The translations under genes and the position numbers were made by a program. The notes under the pieces are model-generated. The model saw nothing but the letters and a program-made list of their open reading frames with translations, was not told where the DNA came from and did no database searches. A DNA stretch of 64,000 nt, from NCBI GenBank assembly GCA_025757745.1, contig CP107217.1:1-64000 (forward strand), read 5' to 3'. This DNA is from Coriobacteriaceae bacterium. Lineage in GTDB: Bacteria; Actinomycetota; Coriobacteriia; Coriobacteriales; Coriobacteriaceae. Of the stretch, positions 26,449 to 33,709 are shown in pieces. Each line of letters starts with the position of its first letter. Position 1 is the stretch's first letter.

Positions 26449-26622
26449 GGTGGGCCGTCAGGGGTTCAGCCTGCTCCGCAGGCGGCCGCTGCGGCGCTTC
26501 GCGCCTTGCGCGCTGCGCTGGCAAACGCTCACGCGTTTACTCAGCTCCGCGCCCCGACGGGTTCGAACCCATGCCTTGGCAACAAAAAAGCGACCAACCG
26601 GAGTCGATCGCTTTCTATTCTA
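26449..26622. repeat. tRNA-Lys tail module: truncated tRNA 3' end, hairpin insert, T-arm-like motif
   Basis: Bases 26449-26467 repeat exactly the 3' end of the adjacent tRNA-Lys gene (26624-26642). They are followed by about 90 bases of GC-rich short hairpins (for example GGCGC-TTC-GCGCC and AAACGC-TCAC-GCGTTT), then GGGTTCGAACCC at 26560-26571 and the tRNA terminator. The same layout is seen next to tRNA-Gly near 38.1 kb. Confidence 0.65.
26586..26614 (-). terminator. Terminator of tRNA-Lys
   Basis: AAGCGATC and GGTCGCTT form a hairpin followed by TTTTTT on the minus strand, starting about 10 bases after the tRNA CCA end. Confidence 0.75.
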
Positions 26623-26625
26623 TGG

Positions 26626-26698
26626 TGGGCCGTCAGGGGTTCGAACCCTGGACCTTGGGATTAAAAGTCCCCTGCTCTGCCAGCTGAGCTAACGGCCC
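26626..26698 (-). tRNA. tRNA-Lys (anticodon UUU)
   Basis: The minus strand folds as a normal cloverleaf: acceptor GGGCCGT/ACGGCCC, D-arm GCTCAGCTGGCAGAGC, anticodon loop CTTTTAA giving anticodon TTT, and T-arm CAGGGTTCGAACCCCTG. The CCA tail is encoded at 26623-26625. Confidence 0.96.
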
Positions 26699-26726
26699 GC
26701 GGGTGGCATTGTACCACGGTCTGGGA

Positions 26727-28007
26727 CTATTCCCAACTCCATTGGCCGTTCTGGAAAATCACAACTTCGCGTCCATCGGGCGTAATGCCCACAATATCGA
26801 TGTCGTCCGTACCGATCATAAAGTCGACGTGCGTGCTCGAAACGTTGACGCCATGCTCAATGAGCTCCTCTTTGGACATATCATATCCACCCTCAATGCA
26901 CTCGGGGAAGCCGACTCCCAGTGCAAGATGGCAGCTGGCATTCTCGTCATAGAGCGTGTCATAGAACAGGATGCCGCTTTCGCGAATCGGCGTGTTCTTG
27001 GAAATGAGCGCAACCTCTCCCAGATGAGCAGCGCCCTCGTCAGCATCGATGATACTTGCGAGTGTCGCCTTTCCCACACGGGCGTCGTAATCCACCACAC
27101 GACCGTTCTCGAACTTGATCCAAAAATCGTCGACCTTGTTACCGTGATGGATAAGCGGCATTGCGGAATAGACGATTCCGTCAGCACGCATACGATCGGG
27201 CGAGGTGAAGACCTCCTCGGTGGGGATGTTGGGGAAGAAGGGGTGACCGTCGGGGGTCTCGCCCTTACCGCCGGCCCACTCATGCCCCTTCGTCATACCA
27301 ATTACCAGGTCGGTTCCATTCGAAGCGGTATAGCGCAGGCAGTCGAAACGATTTTCGTTCAGAAAGCGCAGGTTCTTTTCAAACGCCGCATCGTGAAGCT
27401 CCCAGTCACTCTCCGGATCTTGGCCGTCAGCACGGGCGGTATGCAGGATCGCAATCCATAGTTTATAGATTGCAACCTCATCGGCGTCTCCCGGGAACAC
27501 CTCGCGCGCCCAAGCCACGACCGGCGCTCCGGCAATGCACCACGGGTTGATGTTGTAATCCAGTCCGCGGCGGAAAATCTTGCACTGCGTGTTCCTCGCC
27601 TTGGAAGCGGCAGCGGGCTTGGCAGGATCGATGCCCTTGAGAGCGGCGGGGTCAGCACCCTCGATAAAGATAAAGCAGGCACCGTCCTGGGCCAGAGAAT
27701 CCAGCTGTATGCGCTTCCACTCGGGCGTCTGCCCAAAATAGCTTTTCTCGACATGCTCGTACGCAAGCCTCGTCACGGCGTCGTCGGCCCAGATGACCGT
27801 CACGTGACCGGCACCGGCGTCATAAGCCTCCGCAACCACCACGCGCGCAAATGATGCGCACTCGACGGGAGACTGAACGACGACCTCCTGGCCGGGCTTA
27901 ACGTTTACACCCTTGCGGATAACGAGACGCGCATAATTTTTAATCTTGGGCTCAAGGGTCTTCATGCCCTCAAGAGCTTCCTCGACCGTTAGGGCAGCTC
28001 GAATCAT
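26727..28007 (-). CDS. M29-family metallo-aminopeptidase (AmpS/PepS-like)
   Basis: A 426-residue cytoplasmic aminopeptidase that trims N-terminal residues from peptides. Family features include the N-terminal LVIRKGVNVKPGQEVVVQSP, the central GMTKGHEWAGGKGETPDGHPFFPNIPTEE (first 20 residues are the key stretch) with metal ligands, FENGRVVDYDAR, and the C-terminal HVDFMIGTDDIDIVGITPDG. An upstream ATG at 28019 gives four more residues, but GGAG lies five bases before the ATG at 28007, so the shorter form was chosen. Confidence 0.88.
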   Translation of the reverse strand: MIRAALTVEEALEGMKTLEPKIKNYARLVIRKGVNVKPGQEVVVQSPVECASFARVVVAEAYDAGAGHVTVIWADDAVTRLAYEHVEKSYFGQTPEWKRIQLDSLAQDGACFIFIEGADPAALKGIDPAKPAAASKARNTQCKIFRRGLDYNINPWCIAGAPVVAWAREVFPGDADEVAIYKLWIAILHTARADGQDPESDWELHDAAFEKNLRFLNENRFDCLRYTASNGTDLVIGMTKGHEWAGGKGETPDGHPFFPNIPTEEVFTSPDRMRADGIVYSAMPLIHHGNKVDDFWIKFENGRVVDYDARVGKATLASIIDADEGAAHLGEVALISKNTPIRESGILFYDTLYDENASCHLALGVGFPECIEGGYDMSKEELIEHGVNVSSTHVDFMIGTDDIDIVGITPDGREVVIFQNGQWSWE

Positions 28008-28033
28008 GTGCCACTCCATCTATCTATAGAACA

Positions 28034-28066
28034 GTAAAAAGGCGCGCCGCAAAAACGACGCGCCTT
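28034..28066 (-). terminator. Terminator downstream of the purC-linked membrane gene
   Basis: AAGGCGCG and CGCGCCTT (28059-28066) pair around a 12-base loop, and the minus strand then reads TTTTTAC. Confidence 0.75.
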
Positions 28067-28096
28067 ATATCTTAGCGATATGTATGGATACAAACG

Positions 28097-28672
28097 CTAC
28101 TTCTTCTTGGAGTCCTTCTTGTCCTCCTCGGCAGCCGAGCGCTCGATAAGAGCGTTGAGCTTGTTCTCGGACATGCCCTCGGCCTGCGCGCGGTACATGT
28201 TGCGCAAGGGACGAATACGAACGAAGTCGTAGATAAAGTCACCCAGGATGATGACATAGGACAAAACGATGCCGACCATCTGAACAGGACTGGACACCGT
28301 GCCGCCGGGAGCGAAGTAGAGCGAAGCCCAAATTGCCACGACGAGTACCATGCCGATGGCGAGCACGGCCCACCAGATACGACGGCGCTTGGTGTAGTCC
28401 TCATCCTGCTTGAGAAGAATATTCGACACCGTATAGATACGATCCTCGCGAGCACGCTGCTTGGCCTTGCGGGCGCGCTTCTCCTCCTTGGAAAGGCCTT
28501 CCAGGTTTTCACCCTTCTCGAGCTCTTTGCGGCGAGCTTTAGACGAAGCCGGCACGACGCGAACGGAGCTCGCTGCTTGGCGGGCGGGTTTAGCAGATGC
28601 GGCGGACTTGCGCGCAACCCCGGTAACTTCGTGGGATTGCGTGCGCTTGTTCGTGGCGCTACGGGTACTCAC
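28097..28672 (-). CDS. Uncharacterised two-helix membrane protein downstream of purC
   Basis: A 191-residue protein of unknown function. The first 100 residues are Lys/Arg/Ala-rich and probably disordered or coiled (LSKEEKRARKAKQRAREDR). Two membrane helices follow, WWAVLAIGMVLVVAIWASLYF and the stretch starting MVGIVLSYVIILGDFIYDFV. The tail is charged and Lys-rich. It starts with GTG at 28672, one base after the purC stop (TAAGTG), so the two are translationally coupled. The coupling suggests co-expression with purC, not a purine function. Confidence 0.72.
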   Translation of the reverse strand: MSTRSATNKRTQSHEVTGVARKSAASAKPARQAASSVRVVPASSKARRKELEKGENLEGLSKEEKRARKAKQRAREDRIYTVSNILLKQDEDYTKRRRIWWAVLAIGMVLVVAIWASLYFAPGGTVSSPVQMVGIVLSYVIILGDFIYDFVRIRPLRNMYRAQAEGMSENKLNALIERSAAEEDKKDSKKK

Positions 28673-29560
28673 TTATGCGTTCTCCTTCATGCTTGTGAAC
28701 TGGGAGCCCGTGATGATCTGGAAGGCCTCGCGATAGCGCTCGGACGTGCCATCGATGACCTCGGCGGGCAGGTGCGGGGTCTCCCCCGTCATATCCCAGT
28801 TGGCCTTGAGCCAATTGCGGACGAATTGCTTGTCGTAGCTAGGCTGGATCTTGCCCTCCTCGTAGCTGGCGGCGGGCCAGAAACGGCTGGAGTCGGGCGT
28901 GAGGCACTCGTCGATCAGCGTGACCTTGCCATCGATAACACCAAACTCAAACTTGGTGTCGGCAATGATGATGCCACGGGTCGCTGCATACTCGGCAGCA
29001 GCCTTGTAGATCTTGAGAGACAGATCGCGAATCTGCGTGGCGATGTCCTCGCCAACGATCTCGCAGCAACGCTCAAACGAGATATTCTCGTCGTGATCAC
29101 CGATCTCGGCCTTCGTGGACGGCGTGAACAGCGGCTCGGGAAGCTTGGAGGCCTCGGTCAGACCCTCGGGCAGCTGGATGCCGCAGACGGTGCCGTTCTC
29201 GTCATAGGTCTTCTTGCCCGAACCGGTCAGATAACCGCGGACGATGCACTCGATAGGAATCGTCTGGGCCTTCTTGACCAGCATGGCGCGGCCTGCGAGG
29301 TAGTCACGATACTCGGCAAACTCCTCGGGGAAATCCGCCGGATCGATGGAGACGAGGTGGTTGGGGACGATATCGGCAAACTTGTCGAACCAGAATGCCG
29401 AGATGCGGTTGAGCACCTCTCCCTTAAACGGAATCTCGTCGGGGAGAATAAAGTCGAACGCAGAAATGCGATCGGTGGCGACCATCAGCAGGTTTTCGCC
29501 GGCATCGTAGATATCACGAACCTTGCCACGGGAATCCGGACGACGCTCCATCGTTGTCAC
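28673..29560 (-). CDS. purC: Phosphoribosylaminoimidazole-succinocarboxamide synthase (SAICAR synthetase)
   Basis: A 295-residue enzyme that joins aspartate to CAIR in de novo purine synthesis. The N-terminal RGKVRDIYDAGENLLMVATD and DRISAFDFILPDEIPFKG contain the nucleotide-binding residues. The long form with IECIVRGYLTGSGKKTY and ADTKFEFGV is typical. Start choice: GTG at 29560 has AAGGAG at an eight-base spacing. A GTG at 29569 would overlap that site, and the ATG at 29551 is too far away. purB lies 7 kb away, not in the same operon. Confidence 0.93.
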   Translation of the reverse strand: MTTMERRPDSRGKVRDIYDAGENLLMVATDRISAFDFILPDEIPFKGEVLNRISAFWFDKFADIVPNHLVSIDPADFPEEFAEYRDYLAGRAMLVKKAQTIPIECIVRGYLTGSGKKTYDENGTVCGIQLPEGLTEASKLPEPLFTPSTKAEIGDHDENISFERCCEIVGEDIATQIRDLSLKIYKAAAEYAATRGIIIADTKFEFGVIDGKVTLIDECLTPDSSRFWPAASYEEGKIQPSYDKQFVRNWLKANWDMTGETPHLPAEVIDGTSERYREAFQIITGSQFTSMKENA

Positions 29561-29669
29561 GTGAGTCACTCCTTACCTAAATACGACAGAAATGCGGGTT
29601 CTTTCCCGCATGTTTTCGCAAACTCGGAGCGGCAGGAACGCGGCCCCTCCTTCACCGAATAGCGAAAAG

Positions 29670-31235
29670 CTAGTGCTCCATTGTAGTAGATGCCGCGTCC
29701 GCCGTGTGCTCGCGAGGCAGATGAATCGTAAAAGTCGTACCCTTTCCAAGCTCCGACTCCACGGATATGTAGCCATGGTGACGCTCGACGATTTGCTTGG
29801 TCACGGCGAGGCCAACGCCCAGGCCGCCGGCTTCGCGGGCGCGGCTGGCATCTGCGCGCCAAAATCGCCCGAAGATGCGCGACAGGTCGTCCTTGGCAAT
29901 ACCGATACCGGTATCCGAAACGGCAATACTGACATGCTTGCGGTCACTGAGCACCGACACCACGACCCAACCGCCCTCGGGGGTGTAGCGCATGGCGTTG
30001 CTCATGAGGTTGATGACGCACTGCGTGATCATGTCGGGATCGGCCTCGACGACATCGTCGTGACCTTGGGTCTCGTCAGCAAAGCGCAAGCGCAGATCGC
30101 GGTCAACAAATAGGCGCTCCTGAGCGTTGACGATAGACCGCACAAAGGGAACCATGTCCACCGGTTCGAGATTGAGCGGCGCCGTGCTGTTTTCCATACG
30201 CGATAGGTCGAGCATCTGCTGCACCAAACGAGCCAGGCGGCGCGTCTCGGAAGCGACCGTCTCCAGATGCTCATCGTCGGTGGGATACACGCCGTCCTGC
30301 ATGGCCTCGACCGTTGCAAGCATGGCCATGAGCGGCGTGCGAAGCTCGTGTGCGACATCCGAGGTCAGGCGCTTTTCGTGCTTCATATCTTTCTCGAGCG
30401 AGGTGGCCATCTCGTCAAAGGTCTCACCCAACTGATCGATTTCATCGTCGCCGCGCAAACCGGTACGAGCGGACAAATCGCCGTCGCGAATTTGCTTGGC
30501 TGTGCTGGTTATACGATGAATCGGTCTGGTAAGCATGCGCGACACGAACGATCCGATAACAACTGAGATGCAGACCGCAACAACCGCGGCAAGGGCCATG
30601 GCGTTAAAAGTCTTTTCCCTAAACGCAGAATCCGCCTTGGTGAGCAGGGCATCGGAGCCGATAGCCCATAGCTTCACCTGTCCGACATGCTCGCCAGAAG
30701 ACGTTATGATTTCGACGTTGGCAACGCTATCGGAGTCGGTGGGCGCCGACGAGACCGGGCTATGCGAGGCCTTTTTACCGCTCGAGCTGCTCGACGCCGA
30801 TTCGCTCTCGCGCACATCGGCGGTCGCACTTGCCGAAGGCCATGAGTCGTCATAGACGACAACGCCCTTTTTGTTGACAACCTGCATACTCAGGTCGTCG
30901 GACACCAAGCTCGATGTCGCGACCGTGCGTAGCTCGCCCGCAGTCCAGTTGCCGTTTTCCTCGTACGACGTCGCAAGCTTTTCGGCGGCAGAATTGGCAA
31001 TCTCGACGATATTGGAGCGCGTGTAATCCGAAAAGACGGTACCCCACACAACGGAGACAACGCCCACCAGCACCAATACCGTCATGAGCGACGTCAGGGC
31101 AAAAGCCAAGGCCATGCGCGAGGGATAGCTCATCGCTGGCCGTGAATCGGAACGAGGCGTGTTCCAACTTGCCTTGGAACCCGCCTCGTTCTCCTGCTTA
31201 TGCTTTTGCCCAATTTCAAAGCGCGCAGGTGTCAT
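29670..31235 (-). CDS. Sensor histidine kinase of an OmpR-type two-component system
   Basis: A 521-residue membrane kinase. The order is: an unusual 40-residue polar N-terminus, a membrane helix (about 41-67), a Ser-rich extracytoplasmic sensor region (to about 180), a second helix, HAMP (about 210-265), HisKA with the phosphorylated His in SDVAHELRTPLMAML, then the ATPase domain with N-box LMSNAMRYTPEGG, G1 VSDTGIGIAKDD, F-box FGRFWRAD and G2 GGLGVGLAV. The start at 31235 has AGGGAAATC upstream and lies 11 bases after the regulator stop. It is similar in layout to cell-envelope stress kinases, but the signal is unknown. Confidence 0.93.
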   Translation of the reverse strand: MTPARFEIGQKHKQENEAGSKASWNTPRSDSRPAMSYPSRMALAFALTSLMTVLVLVGVVSVVWGTVFSDYTRSNIVEIANSAAEKLATSYEENGNWTAGELRTVATSSLVSDDLSMQVVNKKGVVVYDDSWPSASATADVRESESASSSSSGKKASHSPVSSAPTDSDSVANVEIITSSGEHVGQVKLWAIGSDALLTKADSAFREKTFNAMALAAVVAVCISVVIGSFVSRMLTRPIHRITSTAKQIRDGDLSARTGLRGDDEIDQLGETFDEMATSLEKDMKHEKRLTSDVAHELRTPLMAMLATVEAMQDGVYPTDDEHLETVASETRRLARLVQQMLDLSRMENSTAPLNLEPVDMVPFVRSIVNAQERLFVDRDLRLRFADETQGHDDVVEADPDMITQCVINLMSNAMRYTPEGGWVVVSVLSDRKHVSIAVSDTGIGIAKDDLSRIFGRFWRADASRAREAGGLGVGLAVTKQIVERHHGYISVESELGKGTTFTIHLPREHTADAASTTMEH

Positions 31236-31246
31236 ATGTGATTTCC

Positions 31247-31969
31247 CTATTTCTCGTCCGACTTATCGGTCTTGGCCGGAGCCTCGAAGCGATAACCGAC
31301 GCCGTGAACGGTGTAGAGCCACTTAGGCTTCTTGGGGTCGTCGCCCAGCTTGGCGCGAAGGTTCTTGACGTGACTGTCGATGGTGCGCTCGTAGCCCTCA
31401 AAGTCATAGCCGAGCACCTTCTCGACCAGCTCCATACGGTTATAGACGCGACCGGGATGGCGAGCAAGCGTGGTGAGCAGCTTAAACTCGGAAGCAGTCA
31501 GGTCTACTTCCTTGTCCTCGACCAAGATCTTGTGGCCCGAGATATCGATGACCAGATCGCCAAAGTCGAGCACCTCAACGGCGGGCTCGTCTGCCTGGTG
31601 AGCACGACGGAACAGGGCGCGGACGCGGGCGACGAGCTCACGCGGCGAGAACGGCTTAATCAGGTAGTCGTCGGCACCAAGCTCAAGGCCGATGATGCGA
31701 TCCTCGATCTCGCCCTTGGCCGTCAGCATAATGATGGGGACATCCGAGGTGTCGCGAATGGTGCGGCAAACGCGCTCGCCGGGAATCTTGGGGAGCATAA
31801 GGTCGAGCACAACCAGGTCGAACTGGTGCTTCTCGAACTCCTCGATCGCAGACTGGCCGTCCCCGACGCCAACAACCCAGTAGCCCTCGCGCTCGAGATA
31901 GGCAGCGACAGCGTCACGGATTGCCTTCTCGTCCTCGACCAGCAGAATCTTTTTTGCATCTGAAGCCAT
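31247..31969 (-). CDS. OmpR/PhoB-family response regulator
   Basis: A 240-residue DNA-binding regulator. The receiver domain shows the acidic pair in LLVEDEKAI, the phospho-acceptor Asp in LVVLDLMLPKIPG, Thr in MLTAKGE and Lys in YLIKPFSPRELVARV. The C-terminal winged helix ends GVGYRFEAP, preceded by RTIDSHVKNLRAKLGDD. The ATG at 31969, with a G-rich site upstream, was chosen over an in-frame codon at 31990. It is first in the regulator-kinase operon. Confidence 0.94.
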   Translation of the reverse strand: MASDAKKILLVEDEKAIRDAVAAYLEREGYWVVGVGDGQSAIEEFEKHQFDLVVLDLMLPKIPGERVCRTIRDTSDVPIIMLTAKGEIEDRIIGLELGADDYLIKPFSPRELVARVRALFRRAHQADEPAVEVLDFGDLVIDISGHKILVEDKEVDLTASEFKLLTTLARHPGRVYNRMELVEKVLGYDFEGYERTIDSHVKNLRAKLGDDPKKPKWLYTVHGVGYRFEAPAKTDKSDEK

Positions 31970-32024
31970 AACACGGCCCCCCTGTCTCAATTAGCTAAGA
32001 ACAAGCCCATTTTAACGCACCTAT

Positions 32025-32063
32025 GCCCGCCGAGCACCGCTACAGTGCGGCGGCTCGGCGGGC
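32025..32063. repeat. Strong hairpin between the lipoprotein and two-component genes
   Basis: GCCCGCCGAGC (32025-32035) and GCTCGGCGGGC (32053-32063) pair perfectly, with an inner CCGC/GCGG pair. There is no T run on either side, so it is not a typical intrinsic terminator. Confidence 0.6.
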
Positions 32064-32121
32064 GGCACTCACAATTACAACGCGTTTATTCCCCCGTTGG
32101 CGCCCTTTTAACCCCTCGGCG

Positions 32122-33333
32122 CTAAAGAGAGAACAGGCGGGCGGTAACCGTCTCGGGAATTCCTTGGCTATTACGCACCGTGGCATAGGTTAAAAACGTA
32201 TTCGATTTACCCGCCGTAGCTGGATAATCGCCATATTCGAGAGCGCGGTCGGGCGACAGCAGCGAACCATAGGTTTTGGCGGAGGTATCGATCAGAAAAT
32301 GCGATGCCTGAACCTTAACCAGATATTTGCCTTTTCTGCCGGCAGCACACGCAAGCGGCTCGCGCGACAGGAATAGGAACGTCCCATTCTCGTTACCGAT
32401 ATAGGTGCCCATGTTGCCTAGGCTCCCCACGCCGCTATAGGTGGCCTCGATGGAGAACACAAACGTGTCGCCCATATATACGGCCTCGAAGGGAGACACC
32501 GATGAGGGAAGGACCAGCTGAGCCCTCTTGGTATTGTTGCCGTCCGTCAGGTCGATCGCCGTCATGCCGTAGTAGACGCCCTCGTCGTTGCGCACACGCG
32601 GGGAAATGGTCAAGATGCCGTCACTCACACGCGGGGCGGATGCAAAGCGGCCCGTTGACTTCCAAATGGCCTCGGCCTTTGCCTCGTCGAGCGAGCGGCG
32701 GTAGCAATACGAGTCGTGACTCGTCTTATTGCCGCCTGCAGCAGGCATCTTGTACCAAATGACGGACGATTCGAACGCCGTAAACAGCGGCGGGTCGTAG
32801 TCCTTGCCGCCTCGGTCGAGCTCGACCACATCGCCGACAAGCGACGCACCTGCCGTATTTTGCGCATAGAGTTTCCATGATGCATTCGCAAAGTTCATCT
32901 CGACCCAAGCAAATACGCCATCGCCGGCGCGGACATCGTAAAACGAATACCCCGCACCTTCCACGGGATCCTCGACGAGCGTCGTGAGTGAGCCGTCGCC
33001 CAGGTTGAGCATGCCGAGCGTATTGGCATGCCGCGCCGATGCGGGCGCCATCATCGCCGCGGCGTAATCACCGTCGCAGTAATACAGCAGCGTACCCAAA
33101 GGCAATGTCCATGAAGCTGCAGGCTCGAGGTCGATTTCGACAGCCTCGTACTCATCCGTAATCGAGACGATTTTTGAGTCATCTTTGATAACCTGCGGCT
33201 CGCCGGCGGCATCGTCGCTGGTGCCCGTTTTTTTCGAGCATCCGGCAAGTACCGTGGCAGCGCCCGCGGCAGCTCCACCGAGCACAAAGCCGCGGCGCGA
33301 TATTCCGTTCTTGATGTGGTCGGCGATACCCAT
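32122..33333 (-). CDS. Twin-arginine lipoprotein of unknown function
   Basis: A 403-residue secreted protein. The N-terminus ISRRGFVLGG is a Tat signal, followed by an Ala/Gly-rich core and a lipobox LAGC, so it should be exported folded and lipid-anchored. The mature part has repeated short strand patterns (for example DGVFAWVEMNFANASWKLY, DSYCYRRS, DGILTISPRVR) that suggest a beta-propeller-like fold, but no family was recognised. Its start abuts the stop of the TSCPD gene, so they form one operon. A redox or cell-wall role is only speculation. Confidence 0.75.
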   Translation of the reverse strand: MGIADHIKNGISRRGFVLGGAAAGAATVLAGCSKKTGTSDDAAGEPQVIKDDSKIVSITDEYEAVEIDLEPAASWTLPLGTLLYYCDGDYAAAMMAPASARHANTLGMLNLGDGSLTTLVEDPVEGAGYSFYDVRAGDGVFAWVEMNFANASWKLYAQNTAGASLVGDVVELDRGGKDYDPPLFTAFESSVIWYKMPAAGGNKTSHDSYCYRRSLDEAKAEAIWKSTGRFASAPRVSDGILTISPRVRNDEGVYYGMTAIDLTDGNNTKRAQLVLPSSVSPFEAVYMGDTFVFSIEATYSGVGSLGNMGTYIGNENGTFLFLSREPLACAAGRKGKYLVKVQASHFLIDTSAKTYGSLLSPDRALEYGDYPATAGKSNTFLTYATVRNSQGIPETVTARLFSL

Positions 33334-33596
33334 TAGGCGATCTCGGCGCGAGCGGCCTCGATAGCGCGGGTAAGCTGGTCGGCGCAGGAGGTCTTTTTCA
33401 TACCGCAGGTATTACCGGCGAGAACCTCGATTACGCGATCGGCAGGAGCACCCTCAACCAGCTTGGAGATAGCCTTGAGATTGCCGTCGCAGCCGCCGGT
33501 AAACTCGACGCCCAGCACTTTGCTGCCGTCATCGGAAAGATTGAGGTGGATATTGCGAGAGCATACACCCTGAGGCTTGTAGTCAAAACTAATCAT
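33333..33596 (-). CDS. TSCPD-domain protein (TIGR03905-like)
   Basis: An 87-residue small protein. The conserved features are VCSRNIHLNL, VEFTGGCDGNLKAISKLVEG and the C-terminal GNTCGMKKTSCADQLTRAI with several cysteines, as in the TSCPD domain also found at the end of some ribonucleotide reductases. The cysteines suggest metal or nucleotide-linked binding, but the function of the stand-alone form is unknown. It overlaps the lipoprotein start by one base. Confidence 0.82.
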   Translation of the reverse strand: MISFDYKPQGVCSRNIHLNLSDDGSKVLGVEFTGGCDGNLKAISKLVEGAPADRVIEVLAGNTCGMKKTSCADQLTRAIEAARAEIA

Positions 33597-33709
33597 TGAG
33601 ATCCCCTCTCAGAAAGAAATTTCAGACGTCTATTATCCCCGCCTGGCCCGACTTATTATCGTAAGCACCGATTCAACATCCTACGATGCATAGATTAGTG
33701 GGGGCAAGA

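Noticed and set aside
26375..26692. A 105-codon plus-strand frame across the traX start and tRNA-Lys
   Set aside because: It reads through the tRNA in antisense and through hairpin repeats, with no ribosome binding site. It is a by-product of repeat sequence.
25082..26698. Prophage or integrative element at tRNA-Lys
   Set aside because: There is no integrase, excisionase or structural gene, only traX and repeats, so a full mobile element is not supported. It is kept as a possible remnant.
32025..32063. Intrinsic terminator between the two-component genes and the Tat lipoprotein gene
   Set aside because: The hairpin is strong but neither strand has a T run after it, so it was listed as a hairpin only.
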